NCBI RefSeq assembly: GCF_001662875.1
Contig: NZ_JPVZ01000002.1
Location: forward strand, 124,001-188,000
From: Thalassospira tepidiphila MCCC 1A03514
Lineage (GTDB): Bacteria > Pseudomonadota > Alphaproteobacteria > Rhodospirillales > Thalassospiraceae
Direction of reading: 5' to 3'
DNA length: 64,000 nucleotides
Translations under genes and position numbers: made by a program
Notes under the pieces: model-generated
Told to the model about the DNA's origin: nothing
What the model saw: only the letters and a program-made list of their open reading frames with translations
Databases searched by the model: none
Part shown: one piece after another, positions 53,178-61,672 of the stretch
How positions within the stretch are numbered: the stretch's first letter is position 1
How the letters are laid out: every line of letters starts with the position of its first letter

Positions 53178-53978
53178 TCAGGCAGAACGCTGTGCGCGTT
53201 CCGACCAAAGATCCCGTCCGCTCGGCCCCAGGGGCACTGCCATGCCGCCAAAACGCGCTACATGACGTTCGGCTTCTGCCAGAACAAGACCCGGCAGTTC
53301 AGACCACTGACCGATCGGCGCCAGCACCTCGACGCGTTCGTCTGATTTAACATCAAGCAGTTCGGGCAGATCTTCACGCGCGTGCGTTCCACCACCGGCA
53401 AGCATAGGCACAATAATCGCCTGCCTGTGGGCGGCGATGTCGCGCCAATCACCAAGCGATGGTGCCCCTTCGATATTACCAATGCAGATTTCCGCACCAA
53501 CGCAAATCCGCCCCAGACGATCCGCAAGCCGGACTGTTTCGGGAAGCGGATCGGTCAGGGTTTTCAACCCGTGTGGAACAAGAAAGACGGATGTTTCAGA
53601 AAGGCTCCAACCACGATTGCGTGCTGATGCATGAACATGCGCAGCGATCATTTCACAAAAGCCCGGAAGGTTGATGGCCGGTGGCAGGATGACAGCATCG
53701 CCGAGCCCCGCCTCATGCAATTTGGCTGGCAGCTCTTCAAACACCAGATAGCCTTCACTGAAGAATAGCGGGAAAACAATCAGACGATTGGCATCAGCCG
53801 TTTCCTTAAGGATTTCGAGCTGGTCGCTGACAGAAGGCCGGCTTCGCATATAACCGTGGCTGACCCTGCCATTCCAGTCAGGTGCAATTGTCCGCGCAAG
53901 GTCCCCTGCCGGATCACCGCCATTACCGCTGTTGCCATGGGACACCATCATGAGTGTCGGCATTTCGAAATGTGGCAT
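53178..53978 (-). CDS. CbiX/SirB-family sirohydrochlorin chelatase-like protein
   Basis: 266 aa. Two CbiX half-domains: the first with LMMVSHGNSGNGGDPAGDLA (metal-ligand His), the second with VFLVPHGLKTLTDPLPETV and a third possible ligand in AHVHASARN. Such enzymes insert Co2+, Ni2+ or Fe2+ into sirohydrochlorin for cobalamin, F430 or siroheme. No other tetrapyrrole gene is nearby. I chose the start at 53978 (GGTGAG upstream); in-frame ATG codons 12 and 21 bases earlier are alternatives. Confidence 0.8.
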   Translation of the reverse strand: MPHFEMPTLMMVSHGNSGNGGDPAGDLARTIAPDWNGRVSHGYMRSRPSVSDQLEILKETADANRLIVFPLFFSEGYLVFEELPAKLHEAGLGDAVILPPAINLPGFCEMIAAHVHASARNRGWSLSETSVFLVPHGLKTLTDPLPETVRLADRLGRICVGAEICIGNIEGAPSLGDWRDIAAHRQAIIVPMLAGGGTHAREDLPELLDVKSDERVEVLAPIGQWSELPGLVLAEAERHVARFGGMAVPLGPSGRDLWSERAQRSA

Positions 53979-54083
53979 GCATCTCACCATAGTCTGCATT
54001 GTCTAAAGCGTAGTTTGATATACGCATCATGCAACCATCTGGATCGCCAGACAGGTAAAAACCCCTGTTTTGGCGCGAAAATT

Positions 54084-54995
54084 TCATTGCACCAGATCCC
54101 ATCGCGGCTGATCGCCAAAGCGCTCCTGGATAAATTCAACCAGCAACCTGATACGCGCAGCAAGCTGACGGCTGGGCGGATACAAAAGATACAGGGACAA
54201 AGGACCCGGCGCATAATCGCAAAGGACACTGACCAATCGCCCGGTCTGCAATTCCGGCCCGGCGATAAATGTCGGTAATTCGGCAATACCCAGGCTGGCA
54301 AGGGCCGCATCACGCAACACTTCGGCGTTGTTGCAGCAAAACACGCCATTGACCTGTACCGCGACCGGCCCGTCCGGACCGGTCATTTTCCAGCGTGCCC
54401 CTGATGGCAGGTTGCCGTAATGCAGACAGGGCAACCGCGCCAGATCGCGAATATCGGTCGGTTCCCCATGCGTTCGAATAAACTCGGGCGAGGCACACAG
54501 CACGCGACGCATCGGTACGATTTCATGATCGATCAGGGCAAGGGTTTCGGTTGGACGGCTGATACGCACCGTCATGTCAAACCCGTCTGCCACCGGATCA
54601 ATAAAGTGATCATCAAGCGACAGCTCGACCCGGATATCGGGATAGGTCCGGGCAAAATCGACCAATGCCGGCCCCAGATGCAACGTGCCAAAGGACATTG
54701 GCGCATTGATCCGGATATCCCCGGAAGGGTGATCACGATGTTCGCGGATGGAGTCTTCTGCGTCCCCCAGATCGGACAGAATGGCCTTGGCCCGCTGATA
54801 AAAGGCCTGTCCGCTTGGCGTGACCGACACTTTGCGCGTTGTCCGGTTCAGCAACTGAACGCCAAGATCATCTTCAAGTGCCGCCACCGCGCGGTTGACC
54901 TGCGAACGTGATTGCCCGATCGCACGCGCGGCAGAGGCAAAACTTCCTTCTTCAACCACGCGCACGAAACTCTTGAGGCTGGCCAGCTTGTCCAT
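54084..54995 (-). CDS. LysR-type regulator, probably of the pirin-DoxX operon
   Basis: 303 aa. HTH: LASLKSFVRVVEEGSFASAA and GQSRSQVNRAVAALEDDLGV (residues 4-45), followed by the effector domain with SGDIRINAPMSFGTLHLGP and LSLDDHFIDPVADGFDMTVR, typical of the CrgA/AaeR-like subgroup. GGAAG precedes the ATG. It is divergent from the pirin gene with a 141-bp gap that holds a 10-bp inverted repeat, the standard layout for LysR control of a pirin-DoxX unit. Confidence 0.9.
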   Translation of the reverse strand: MDKLASLKSFVRVVEEGSFASAARAIGQSRSQVNRAVAALEDDLGVQLLNRTTRKVSVTPSGQAFYQRAKAILSDLGDAEDSIREHRDHPSGDIRINAPMSFGTLHLGPALVDFARTYPDIRVELSLDDHFIDPVADGFDMTVRISRPTETLALIDHEIVPMRRVLCASPEFIRTHGEPTDIRDLARLPCLHYGNLPSGARWKMTGPDGPVAVQVNGVFCCNNAEVLRDAALASLGIAELPTFIAGPELQTGRLVSVLCDYAPGPLSLYLLYPPSRQLAARIRLLVEFIQERFGDQPRWDLVQ

Positions 54996-55056
54996 GATGC
55001 GTCTTCCCGTTTATCGCCCCGGTCGGCTCAGATTGTCGCATAATATGCAACACAAT

Positions 55057-55081
55057 GGAGATAATTACACGAATTGTCTCC
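55057..55081 (+). promoter_or_regulatory. Candidate LysR operator before the pirin gene
   Basis: GGAGATAATT and AATTGTCTCC form an inverted repeat (9 of 10 positions) with a 5-bp spacer, 55 bp before the pirin start and 62 bp before the LysR start. Spacing and dyad fit a LysR T-N11-A type site. Confidence 0.55.
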
Positions 55082-55136
55082 TCATTTGAAAAAGGTATTC
55101 TGTCTTCAACAACAGACAACCTCATGGAGGTAGAAG

Positions 55137-55838
55137 ATGCTTATTAAAGTTGATGCAGATACCCGCGGCCGTGCCCAGTTTGGCTGGCTTGATTCCAATC
55201 ACACATTTTCGTTCGGGCATTACTATGATCCGAACCGCATGGGTTGGGGTCCGCTTCGCGTTATCAACGAAGACCGGGTCATTCCCGGTGCCGGTTTTGA
55301 CACCCATGGTCACAAGGATATGGAAATCATTTCCTATGTTCTTGATGGCGCCCTTGAACACAAGGACAGCATCGGCACCGGATCAGTCATCCGTCCGGGC
55401 CGCCTGCAACGTATGACCGCCGGGACCGGCATTCGCCATTCGGAATACAACCATTCCAAAACCGATCCGGTGCATTTCCTGCAAATCTGGATCATCCCCG
55501 AAGCGGCCGGTCTGGAACCGGGTTACGAGGAAAAGGAAATCGCACGCCGCGATACCGGTTCCGGCCTGACCCTGATCGGCAGCCGCGATGGCCGCGAAGA
55601 CTCGATCACCATTCATCAGAATGTCGATCTTTATGTCGCCCATCTCAGTGATGGCGAAAGTGCCCAGCACAAGATCGGCAAAGGTCGCATTGCCTGGGTA
55701 CAGGTCGCGCGCGGCAGCCTGACGGTAAACGGTGAAACCCTTAATGCCGGTGATGGCGCTGCGATCAAGGATGAAGACGAACTTGTCTTCTCGGACGCGG
55801 ACAACGCCGAAGCCCTTGTTTTTGACATGGCGGCCTGA
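55137..55838 (+). CDS. Pirin family protein (YhhW-like bicupin)
   Basis: 233 aa. The N-terminal cupin has the metal-binding histidines in FDTHGHKDMEIISYVLDG and TAGTGIRHSEYNH, and VHFLQIWIIPEAAGLEPGYE is the pirin linker. E. coli YhhW is a quercetinase in vitro; many bacterial pirins are redox or quinone-stress proteins. ATGGAGGTAGAAG gives a strong ribosome site. First gene of a pirin-DoxX operon divergent from a LysR regulator, an arrangement seen with electrophile or quinone responses. Confidence 0.92.
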   Translation: MLIKVDADTRGRAQFGWLDSNHTFSFGHYYDPNRMGWGPLRVINEDRVIPGAGFDTHGHKDMEIISYVLDGALEHKDSIGTGSVIRPGRLQRMTAGTGIRHSEYNHSKTDPVHFLQIWIIPEAAGLEPGYEEKEIARRDTGSGLTLIGSRDGREDSITIHQNVDLYVAHLSDGESAQHKIGKGRIAWVQVARGSLTVNGETLNAGDGAAIKDEDELVFSDADNAEALVFDMAA

Positions 55839-55877
55839 AGCGCGAAACCCGCGTGCCCCATGGTTAGGAGAACGACC

Positions 55878-56345
55878 ATGACTTCGTATAATGCAAACAC
55901 CCGCTCGATCATCCCCGCCCTTGGCAATGTTTGGTCTGCCCTGCAACCGCTTTCGCCTGTCATCGTCCGTGTGACCACCGGCCTTCTGTTGGTTCCGCAC
56001 GGTGCCCAGAAACTGTTTGGTGCCTTTGGTGGTTATGGCCTCGAAGGAACCGCAGGCTGGCTGGAAAGCATCGGATTTGTTCCGGGCTTCCTGTTTGCCC
56101 TTGCCATCGGCCTTCTGGAATTTGTCGGCGGCCTGATGCTGACGATTGGCCTTTTGACCCGTCCGGTGGCAGCTGCAGTTCTTGTCTTCATGGCGATTGC
56201 TGTTTCAACCCATCTTCCAGCTGGTTATTTCTGGAACGAGGGTGGTTTTGAAATGCCGCTGATGTGGGGACTTCTTGCGCTGTCGGTGCTTATTCAGGGC
56301 GGGGGAAAGTTCTCTGTCGATCACAAGATCGGCCGTGAATTCTGA
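55878..56345 (+). CDS. DoxX family membrane protein
   Basis: 155 aa with four hydrophobic segments. VIVRVTTGLLLVPHGAQKLF is the DoxX start, followed by GWLESIGFVPGFLFALAIGL-type helix 2 and FVGGLMLTIGLLTRPVA. Start ATG follows AGGAG at an optimal distance; an in-frame GTG-like start 18 bases earlier lacks a site. DoxX proteins are linked to quinone or thiosulfate metabolism and often sit beside pirin or LysR genes. Ends before a strong terminator. Confidence 0.88.
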   Translation: MTSYNANTRSIIPALGNVWSALQPLSPVIVRVTTGLLLVPHGAQKLFGAFGGYGLEGTAGWLESIGFVPGFLFALAIGLLEFVGGLMLTIGLLTRPVAAAVLVFMAIAVSTHLPAGYFWNEGGFEMPLMWGLLALSVLIQGGGKFSVDHKIGREF

Positions 56346-56373
56346 TCATACCGCCAAATTCGTGCGTGCTTTC

Positions 56374-56403
56374 AACGGGCTGCCCTTTTGGCAGCCCGTT
56401 TTT
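56374..56403 (+). terminator. Rho-independent terminator of the pirin-DoxX operon
   Basis: AACGGGCTGCC pairs with GGCAGCCCGTT (11 bp) around a 5-base loop, followed by TTT(C)GTTT. Confidence 0.9.
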
Positions 56404-56503
56404 CGTTTGCTCCCCAAATGGGGATATTGCCCGCCCCGGAAAATGGCGAAGATGGTGATCAAGCTAAAGATCCAACCATTGCAAAGTGATCCGGAACGAA
56501 GCC

Positions 56504-56977
56504 ATGAACATCGCGTCGCCCAGAAACAGTCAGAATGATATCGAAATTGCAGACGGCTTGCGCCGCTGCAAAGGGGATAATGCATACCGCAAGCCGAATG
56601 CCGAAAAGCGTTTCCTGCTGGTCGATGACAGTATCGAAGTGCGCTTCTCCGTTCGCCGTGTCCTGCGCAGTGCCGGTGCTACGCACATAGACGTCGCTGA
56701 AAACGGCGAAATAGCGTTGCAGATGTTGGCCCAGGCGGGCCGCAAACAAACGCCTTACGACGTGGTGATTCTTGATTATATGATGCCCGGAATGTCAGGC
56801 ATCGAATTGCTTTATGAGATCGAGCGCCGTGAAATCAAGAATGCCGAAGGTACACGCAAAATCATGTTGACCGGTTTCTATGACGCCAAGGTCAATGAAG
56901 AAGCCAAATCTGTCGGCGCGACCTTCGTTCTGAGCAAACCCTGTGATGCCGCCAGCCTGTCGGCGGCGATCGCTTAG
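56504..56977 (+). CDS. Single-domain response regulator receiver
   Basis: 157 aa. About 40 residues of polar leader precede one receiver domain: FLLVDDSIEVRFSVRRVLRS, the phospho-acceptor Asp in VVILDYMMPGMSGIELL (near residue 90), the Thr in MLTGFYD and the conserved Lys in FVLSKPCD. There is no output domain, so it works as a phosphate shuttle or by protein contact. Start ATG follows GGAAC. Directly upstream of the receiver-HDOD gene (15 bp). Confidence 0.87.
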   Translation: MNIASPRNSQNDIEIADGLRRCKGDNAYRKPNAEKRFLLVDDSIEVRFSVRRVLRSAGATHIDVAENGEIALQMLAQAGRKQTPYDVVILDYMMPGMSGIELLYEIERREIKNAEGTRKIMLTGFYDAKVNEEAKSVGATFVLSKPCDAASLSAAIA

Positions 56978-56992
56978 CGAGCCATACAAGCA

Positions 56993-58228
56993 ATGCCGCA
57001 TAATGCCTCGATCATATTTGTTGATGATGACCTCAACGTTCTCAGAGGTTTGCGGCGGCGTATGCTATCAATGCGTCCAAACTGGAAGATGCGCTTCTAC
57101 GAAGGTGCGGAACAGGCGTTGATCGGACTGGAAGAACAGCCTGCAGACGTCGTCATTTCCGACATGCGCATGCCGTCCATGGACGGGGCGGAGTTCCTTC
57201 GGATCGTTGCAACACGCTGGCCGCAGACATCGCGCATTCTGTTGTCCGGCTATGCCGATGAAATCGCCATCCAGAATGGTGCTGCCGCGACCCATCATTT
57301 TTTGGCCAAACCCTGCACCGATAGCGACATCATCCACGCAGCCGAGCGCGGCCTGATCATGAACAGATATCTGCGCGACCCGTTTCTGGTTGAATTGCTT
57401 TCCATCGTTCCGGGCGATCTGATGTGGCCAATAACCTTTCGTCGCCTGCATTCCATACTTCAATTCAGCGGCCCCAGCAGCCATGCCGAACTTACTGATT
57501 TCGCAAACGATCACCCGGCGTTAACGAACCTTGTCCATGAGCTTGCCCTGCGTGAGCAACTCATACCCGCGGACAGTCATCCCGACTTCATCAAGCTTCT
57601 TAAAATCTTGGGTATCGAAACCGTCAAGGCACTGTGCGTGCTGTGGTGCGAACTGGGACAACCCAGCCAGTTTGATGGCGAGCGGATCAGTGTCGACCTT
57701 CATCGTCCCCTTGTCCTGGGTCAGATGGCGGCCGAGATTGCACGACTTCGCAACCTTGAACCGGACTCTGTCGATCAGATCCGTGCCGCTGCTCTTCTGT
57801 GTCACATCGGCGATATTTTCACTGCCCGCGTTGTACCTGAAAAACATGCAGCCAGCCGCCATCGTGCAGATGTGGATAATTGCGACATCATATCAGCTGA
57901 AATCAGTGAAATGGGCTTTGCTCATCCGGCTGTATCAGCGTGCCTGTGCGCCTGCTGGGGTTTTTCCCATCAGATCATTGAAAACATCGCGTTTCATCAT
58001 CGTCCGGAATCCGCACCTACCGACAGGTCGGAAAGCTTGCTGATTGTATATGCAGCACAGCATTTTGCGCGCAAGGCAGGTGTTGATGGTGTGACACGCG
58101 CACAAAAATATGACCTCGCGCGTGGATTTATCACCCGATGCGGTGCTGCGGCTGATTGGCAGGTTTGGGAACGCGCCTGCATCGGAAAGCACGTCCCGCT
58201 GGAAGCAACCAAGCCTCATAATTTCTGA
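56993..58228 (+). CDS. Response regulator with HDOD output domain
   Basis: 411 aa. Receiver domain at 1-125 (IIFVDDDLNVLRGLRRRM, phospho-acceptor in VVISDMRMPSMDG near 57, LSGYADE, LAKPC). Residues 195-400 form an HDOD domain with FIKLLKILGIETVKALCVL and AALLCHIGDIFTARVVPE, but the canonical HD pair is not clearly present, as usual in HDOD proteins, which act by protein contact rather than hydrolysis. It follows the lone receiver gene and converges on the histidine kinase gene with 31 bp between stops. Confidence 0.88.
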   Translation: MPHNASIIFVDDDLNVLRGLRRRMLSMRPNWKMRFYEGAEQALIGLEEQPADVVISDMRMPSMDGAEFLRIVATRWPQTSRILLSGYADEIAIQNGAAATHHFLAKPCTDSDIIHAAERGLIMNRYLRDPFLVELLSIVPGDLMWPITFRRLHSILQFSGPSSHAELTDFANDHPALTNLVHELALREQLIPADSHPDFIKLLKILGIETVKALCVLWCELGQPSQFDGERISVDLHRPLVLGQMAAEIARLRNLEPDSVDQIRAAALLCHIGDIFTARVVPEKHAASRHRADVDNCDIISAEISEMGFAHPAVSACLCACWGFSHQIIENIAFHHRPESAPTDRSESLLIVYAAQHFARKAGVDGVTRAQKYDLARGFITRCGAAADWQVWERACIGKHVPLEATKPHNF

Positions 58229-58259
58229 AACACGGCCTTCTGATCAAAGACCTGCCTGA

Positions 58260-59783
58260 TTATCGAAGCAAACTGTTGAGGTCACTTGGCCCTTCAAGGA
58301 GATCCACATTGGTGTCAGTGGCGGCGTTTTGATCGGGCTTCGGCAACCGGATCACAAATTCCGCCCCGTCGATATAGTCCGCGGACAAGGTCAGGTCCCC
58401 GTTGAAATCATCCTGAATAAGTTTGCGACAGATCGGCAATCCCTGACCGGTGCCAACACCCCGTTCCTTGGTGGTAAAGAAGTAATCAAAAATGCGTTCC
58501 CGAATATTTTCGGGAACGCCCGCGCCATTATCACGCAAGCGGATATAGACATTGTCTTCATCAGACGTCACCAGAAGATCAATGCGCCCGCGGCGCTGAC
58601 CTGTTTCACGGATGGCTTGTGACGCATTGACGATCAGGTTGATCAGCGCTTGCGACAAGTGGTTTCTGCGCCCACTGACTTCGGTGACATCGGACTGCAT
58701 GACAACGTCCAGATCGGCGATATGTTTGACCTGGTTGCGCGTCAGGGTAACGGCGGTATCGATTTCCTCGGTAATCGAAATCGGCTCCACGGCATCGGTT
58801 GTCGGATGGGCAAATTTGCGAATACCACGGACAATCTCGGCAATCCGGTTCAGGCCCTGAATGCTCTCGTCAATCGCCATCGGGACTTCTTCGGTGATGA
58901 AGTCGATCTTGTCTTTATCAAGATTGAGCCGTGCCGGTTCATCGGGATTCTTGCGGTCAATCGAACCAACCAGATCGGCGAAGCTGTCGGACAAGAATTC
59001 AAGATTGTTCTGGATATATTGGGCCGGCGTGTTGATTTCGTGCGCAACCCCACCGGCCAAGGTGCCAAGCGCATGCATCTTGGCGTAATCGGCAGCTTCC
59101 TCGATCACTTCCTGTTCCTGGCGCGCTTTTTGGGCAGCCATATCGGCGGCAAAGATTTTCTGGCGCTGGCGAATCATGAAAGTAGCAAGAACTGCCATGA
59201 CAATCACACCGACGAAAAACAGATAGGACAGGATCTGAATATCGGTTTTCACGACCGAGATATTGTTGGCGTTGTAAATCGAAACAAAGTTCGTTGTACG
59301 CACCACCGCCTGTTGCAAAGAGTCGTTCATCGGCACAAGCAAACGATACAACGCGCTCAGCTTTTCCTCAGGATCGGTGATGGTCGCTAACGCCGCGTCG
59401 ATCTTGTCGATCTGAAGTTCAAGCTGTTTGATTGTTTCGGCGACTTCCGGCACCGTGAACAACACCTCAAACCCGTCACCATCACGCAGCAAGTAGACAC
59501 GGCTGACCAGAATTTCATATTCCAGCAGGACGCGATCAACCACATCGTCAGACAAACCAAACCGGCCGATTGCAGCCTCGATGTCACGCTGCACGACAAG
59601 AAACTGACGCTGCACCTGAAACACCGCCCAGACGAAATTTTCGCGGTACTTGAACCGCTCGTCGTCAAGCTGGTGGACAATCGCTGCCGACAGAAATCCG
59701 TAAAGCACGACAAACAGGACCAATGCGATAAACATGGCCCTGCCTGACTGCTTGAACAGAAATGACTTAATTTGCTGCATCAA
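58260..59783 (-). CDS. Two-TM histidine kinase paired with a PruR-like periplasmic protein
   Basis: 507 aa. TM1 at about 17-37 and TM2 at about 185-206 enclose a 150-residue helical periplasmic region with no recognised sensor domain. After a coiled stretch comes the dimerisation helix with GGVAHEINTPAQYIQNNLEF (phospho-His near 248), the N box ALINLIVNASQAIRET, and G boxes RDNGAGVPENIRERIF, FFTTKERGVGTGQGLPIC. No receiver domain, so phosphate must go to a separate regulator; five receiver proteins are nearby. Its start overlaps the end of the periplasmic PruR-like gene by 17 bp, so the two are translationally coupled and probably partners across the inner membrane. Confidence 0.92.
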   Translation of the reverse strand: MMQQIKSFLFKQSGRAMFIALVLFVVLYGFLSAAIVHQLDDERFKYRENFVWAVFQVQRQFLVVQRDIEAAIGRFGLSDDVVDRVLLEYEILVSRVYLLRDGDGFEVLFTVPEVAETIKQLELQIDKIDAALATITDPEEKLSALYRLLVPMNDSLQQAVVRTTNFVSIYNANNISVVKTDIQILSYLFFVGVIVMAVLATFMIRQRQKIFAADMAAQKARQEQEVIEEAADYAKMHALGTLAGGVAHEINTPAQYIQNNLEFLSDSFADLVGSIDRKNPDEPARLNLDKDKIDFITEEVPMAIDESIQGLNRIAEIVRGIRKFAHPTTDAVEPISITEEIDTAVTLTRNQVKHIADLDVVMQSDVTEVSGRRNHLSQALINLIVNASQAIRETGQRRGRIDLLVTSDEDNVYIRLRDNGAGVPENIRERIFDYFFTTKERGVGTGQGLPICRKLIQDDFNGDLTLSADYIDGAEFVIRLPKPDQNAATDTNVDLLEGPSDLNSLLR

Positions 59784-60246
59784 CAGACTTTACCTGCCAG
59801 ACGGAATAAGCCCAATAGGTATCAGTCTGAAACCGCGCGTCGGCGTCATAGGGGAAAATGACCCAGAAAGGCCCCTTTTCACGCACCGACATTTCGGCAT
59901 CGTTGAGGTGATAGGCCAGAATGGCACCATCGTTGCGCAGAACATCCGCAGGCACCATCACGTTATAGTCATTGAGTGCTGAAACACGCACGGTTTCCGC
60001 TGTCAGACCATAGGTGTCAAACAACGTATCAAAGGCAACACCACGGAACTTCTGTACCCCGTCAGTCCACTGGGTCGACGTACTGATTTCGGTGGCCTGC
60101 AGCTTCATCAGTTCCTCAAGCGAAACATGGACAGTTTCACCATCAAACCTGGTCATGGACAATGTGCCACCCGCCAAAGACGGGGCGACATGAAATCCAA
60201 TCAGTGCGATCACCATCGCAAACAGTTTAAGGGCGCTTTTCATCAT
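59767..60246 (-). CDS. Periplasmic molybdopterin-fold protein without cysteine (PruR-like pterin sensor)
   Basis: 159 aa. A signal peptide (MKSALKLFAMVIALIGFHVA, ending SLA-GG) directs it to the periplasm. The mature part looks like the SUOX/oxidoreductase molybdopterin-binding fold: FRGVAFDTLFDTYGL, LNDYNVMVPADVL, GPFWVIFPYDADARFQTD and WAYSVWQVKSVD. There is no cysteine anywhere, so the Mo-ligating Cys of true sulfite-oxidase-type enzymes is absent; this and the pairing with a signalling membrane protein match PruR of Agrobacterium, which binds pterins and controls the c-di-GMP enzyme DcpA. Start at 60246 chosen because GGAG is 10 bases upstream; 60255 is one base from it. Function is inferred. 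Confidence 0.8.
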   Translation of the reverse strand: MMKSALKLFAMVIALIGFHVAPSLAGGTLSMTRFDGETVHVSLEELMKLQATEISTSTQWTDGVQKFRGVAFDTLFDTYGLTAETVRVSALNDYNVMVPADVLRNDGAILAYHLNDAEMSVREKGPFWVIFPYDADARFQTDTYWAYSVWQVKSVDAAN

Positions 60247-60335
60247 TCTTTTCATGCTCCATCACACGATTATACACAGTGGTTGCCAGCAATTGTTTTT
60301 CAATGCCTGCACCGGGAATTTTGACGCGATATCAA

Positions 60336-61520
60336 TCAGCCAGATGCCTTAAGGGGTATGATTGCGGTTTCTTCCCACTCTTCGAGTGATACCGGTACAC
60401 CAAGGTGGAAACCTTGCAGTTCTGTAATCCCGTATACCCGCAGCCTTTCCACCACACCGGGGTTTTCGATACCCTTGGCGGAAATCGAAAGACCCATTTT
60501 CGAGCAGACCTGTGCAATCCATTCAACAAAGGCATCATCGAGAAAATCTGTCATGGTCCCGCGCACCAGATCGCGGTCAAGCTTGATACCGGCAAAGACT
60601 TCCTGACGCAGCAGATCAAGCGAATTGTTCCCCGATCCAAAATCATCAATCAGAAGCGCGATACCGCGTTCGCGCAAACGCGTGGCATTGGCCAGCATCT
60701 CAAGATCGTTGGACAGCAATTGGCGTTCGGGAATTTCATAGGACACGGTCACCCCGCGCATCCGCATCTTTTCATAGAAGCGAATGAGCAGCTCAAAGAA
60801 TTGCGGTGTCTTCAGAGAGAACAGCGACAGATTGACCGCAAGGTTGGCCTGATCACCCATAAGCGCACGATAGCGCGGTGCCTGATCAATCATGATGGCC
60901 ATCAACTGACTGCCAAGACGGTTGATCACCGGATTGTCCTGAGAGGCTTCGATGATCTCGTCGATACCAAATTCCTTTTCAAGAGATGGCATGCGACACA
61001 GGACCTCTGCCCCGCACAGGCCAAGGTCGCTTGCACGAAAACGCGGCTGCAGGACGGTGTGGAAGTCTGCCCGGTCAATGGCGTTATTGACCATCAGGGC
61101 CGTTGGGCCCGAAGAAACATTTTTAACGACCACGCCGATATTGAGAATACGGTCAATCGCTTCCTTAAGGACGGCGACCGACACCGGCTTGGCCAGAACG
61201 CGTGTCACCATGGCCTGATTGATCGCCTCACGCAGCGACAGGCTGGAGACGTTACCAGACAACAACATCCGGTTGATACCGGGCGCCATGCGCGCTGACT
61301 GTTTGAGAAAGGAAATACCGTCAATGTTCGGCATCACCAGATCGGCAATGATCAGGTCTGTCCGGTCGCGGTTTTTCGCCAGCCAATCCAGCGCAGCCTG
61401 CCCGTCTGTATGGGTGACGAATTCAAAGCAGCCCGACAGGGTACGACGTACCGCAGCCAGCAACTTTTCATCATCATCGACCATCAGAATGACGGGCCGT
61501 TGTCTATCAACCTGATCCAT
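60336..61520 (-). CDS. Response regulator with EAL (c-di-GMP phosphodiesterase-type) domain
   Basis: 394 aa. Receiver domain with ILMVDDDEKLLAAVRRTL and the acceptor Asp in LIIADLVMPNIDG (near 61). The EAL domain (about 145-390) keeps EVLCR (the EAL motif), NLSLFSL, YEIPER, DDFGSGNNSL, IKLDRD and LQGFHLGVP, but the motif usually AEGVE reads AKGIE: a catalytic Glu is replaced by Lys. It may have weak or no phosphodiesterase activity and act as a c-di-GMP or protein binder. ATG at 61520 follows GGAG. It ends 89 bp before the PruR-like gene on the same strand. Confidence 0.87.
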   Translation of the reverse strand: MDQVDRQRPVILMVDDDEKLLAAVRRTLSGCFEFVTHTDGQAALDWLAKNRDRTDLIIADLVMPNIDGISFLKQSARMAPGINRMLLSGNVSSLSLREAINQAMVTRVLAKPVSVAVLKEAIDRILNIGVVVKNVSSGPTALMVNNAIDRADFHTVLQPRFRASDLGLCGAEVLCRMPSLEKEFGIDEIIEASQDNPVINRLGSQLMAIMIDQAPRYRALMGDQANLAVNLSLFSLKTPQFFELLIRFYEKMRMRGVTVSYEIPERQLLSNDLEMLANATRLRERGIALLIDDFGSGNNSLDLLRQEVFAGIKLDRDLVRGTMTDFLDDAFVEWIAQVCSKMGLSISAKGIENPGVVERLRVYGITELQGFHLGVPVSLEEWEETAIIPLKASG

Positions 61521-61672
61521 AAACGGACATCTCCGGAACGCGATCACCGCGGTAATCTTCTCAAGACAGCCCCGCCTAAATGCGTGCTATACAAATAGCG
61601 GAGCTTTGAACGTTCGCAGATTAGTGTCAGACTACCTTTCTCCAATATCCCCATTTGTGGAGGGCGCTTTTG

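Noticed and set aside
57516..57522. Extra GTTAACG resembling the MerR operator core
   Set aside because: Lies inside the HDOD coding region and matches only the central 7 bases; flanks do not fit the 14-mer.
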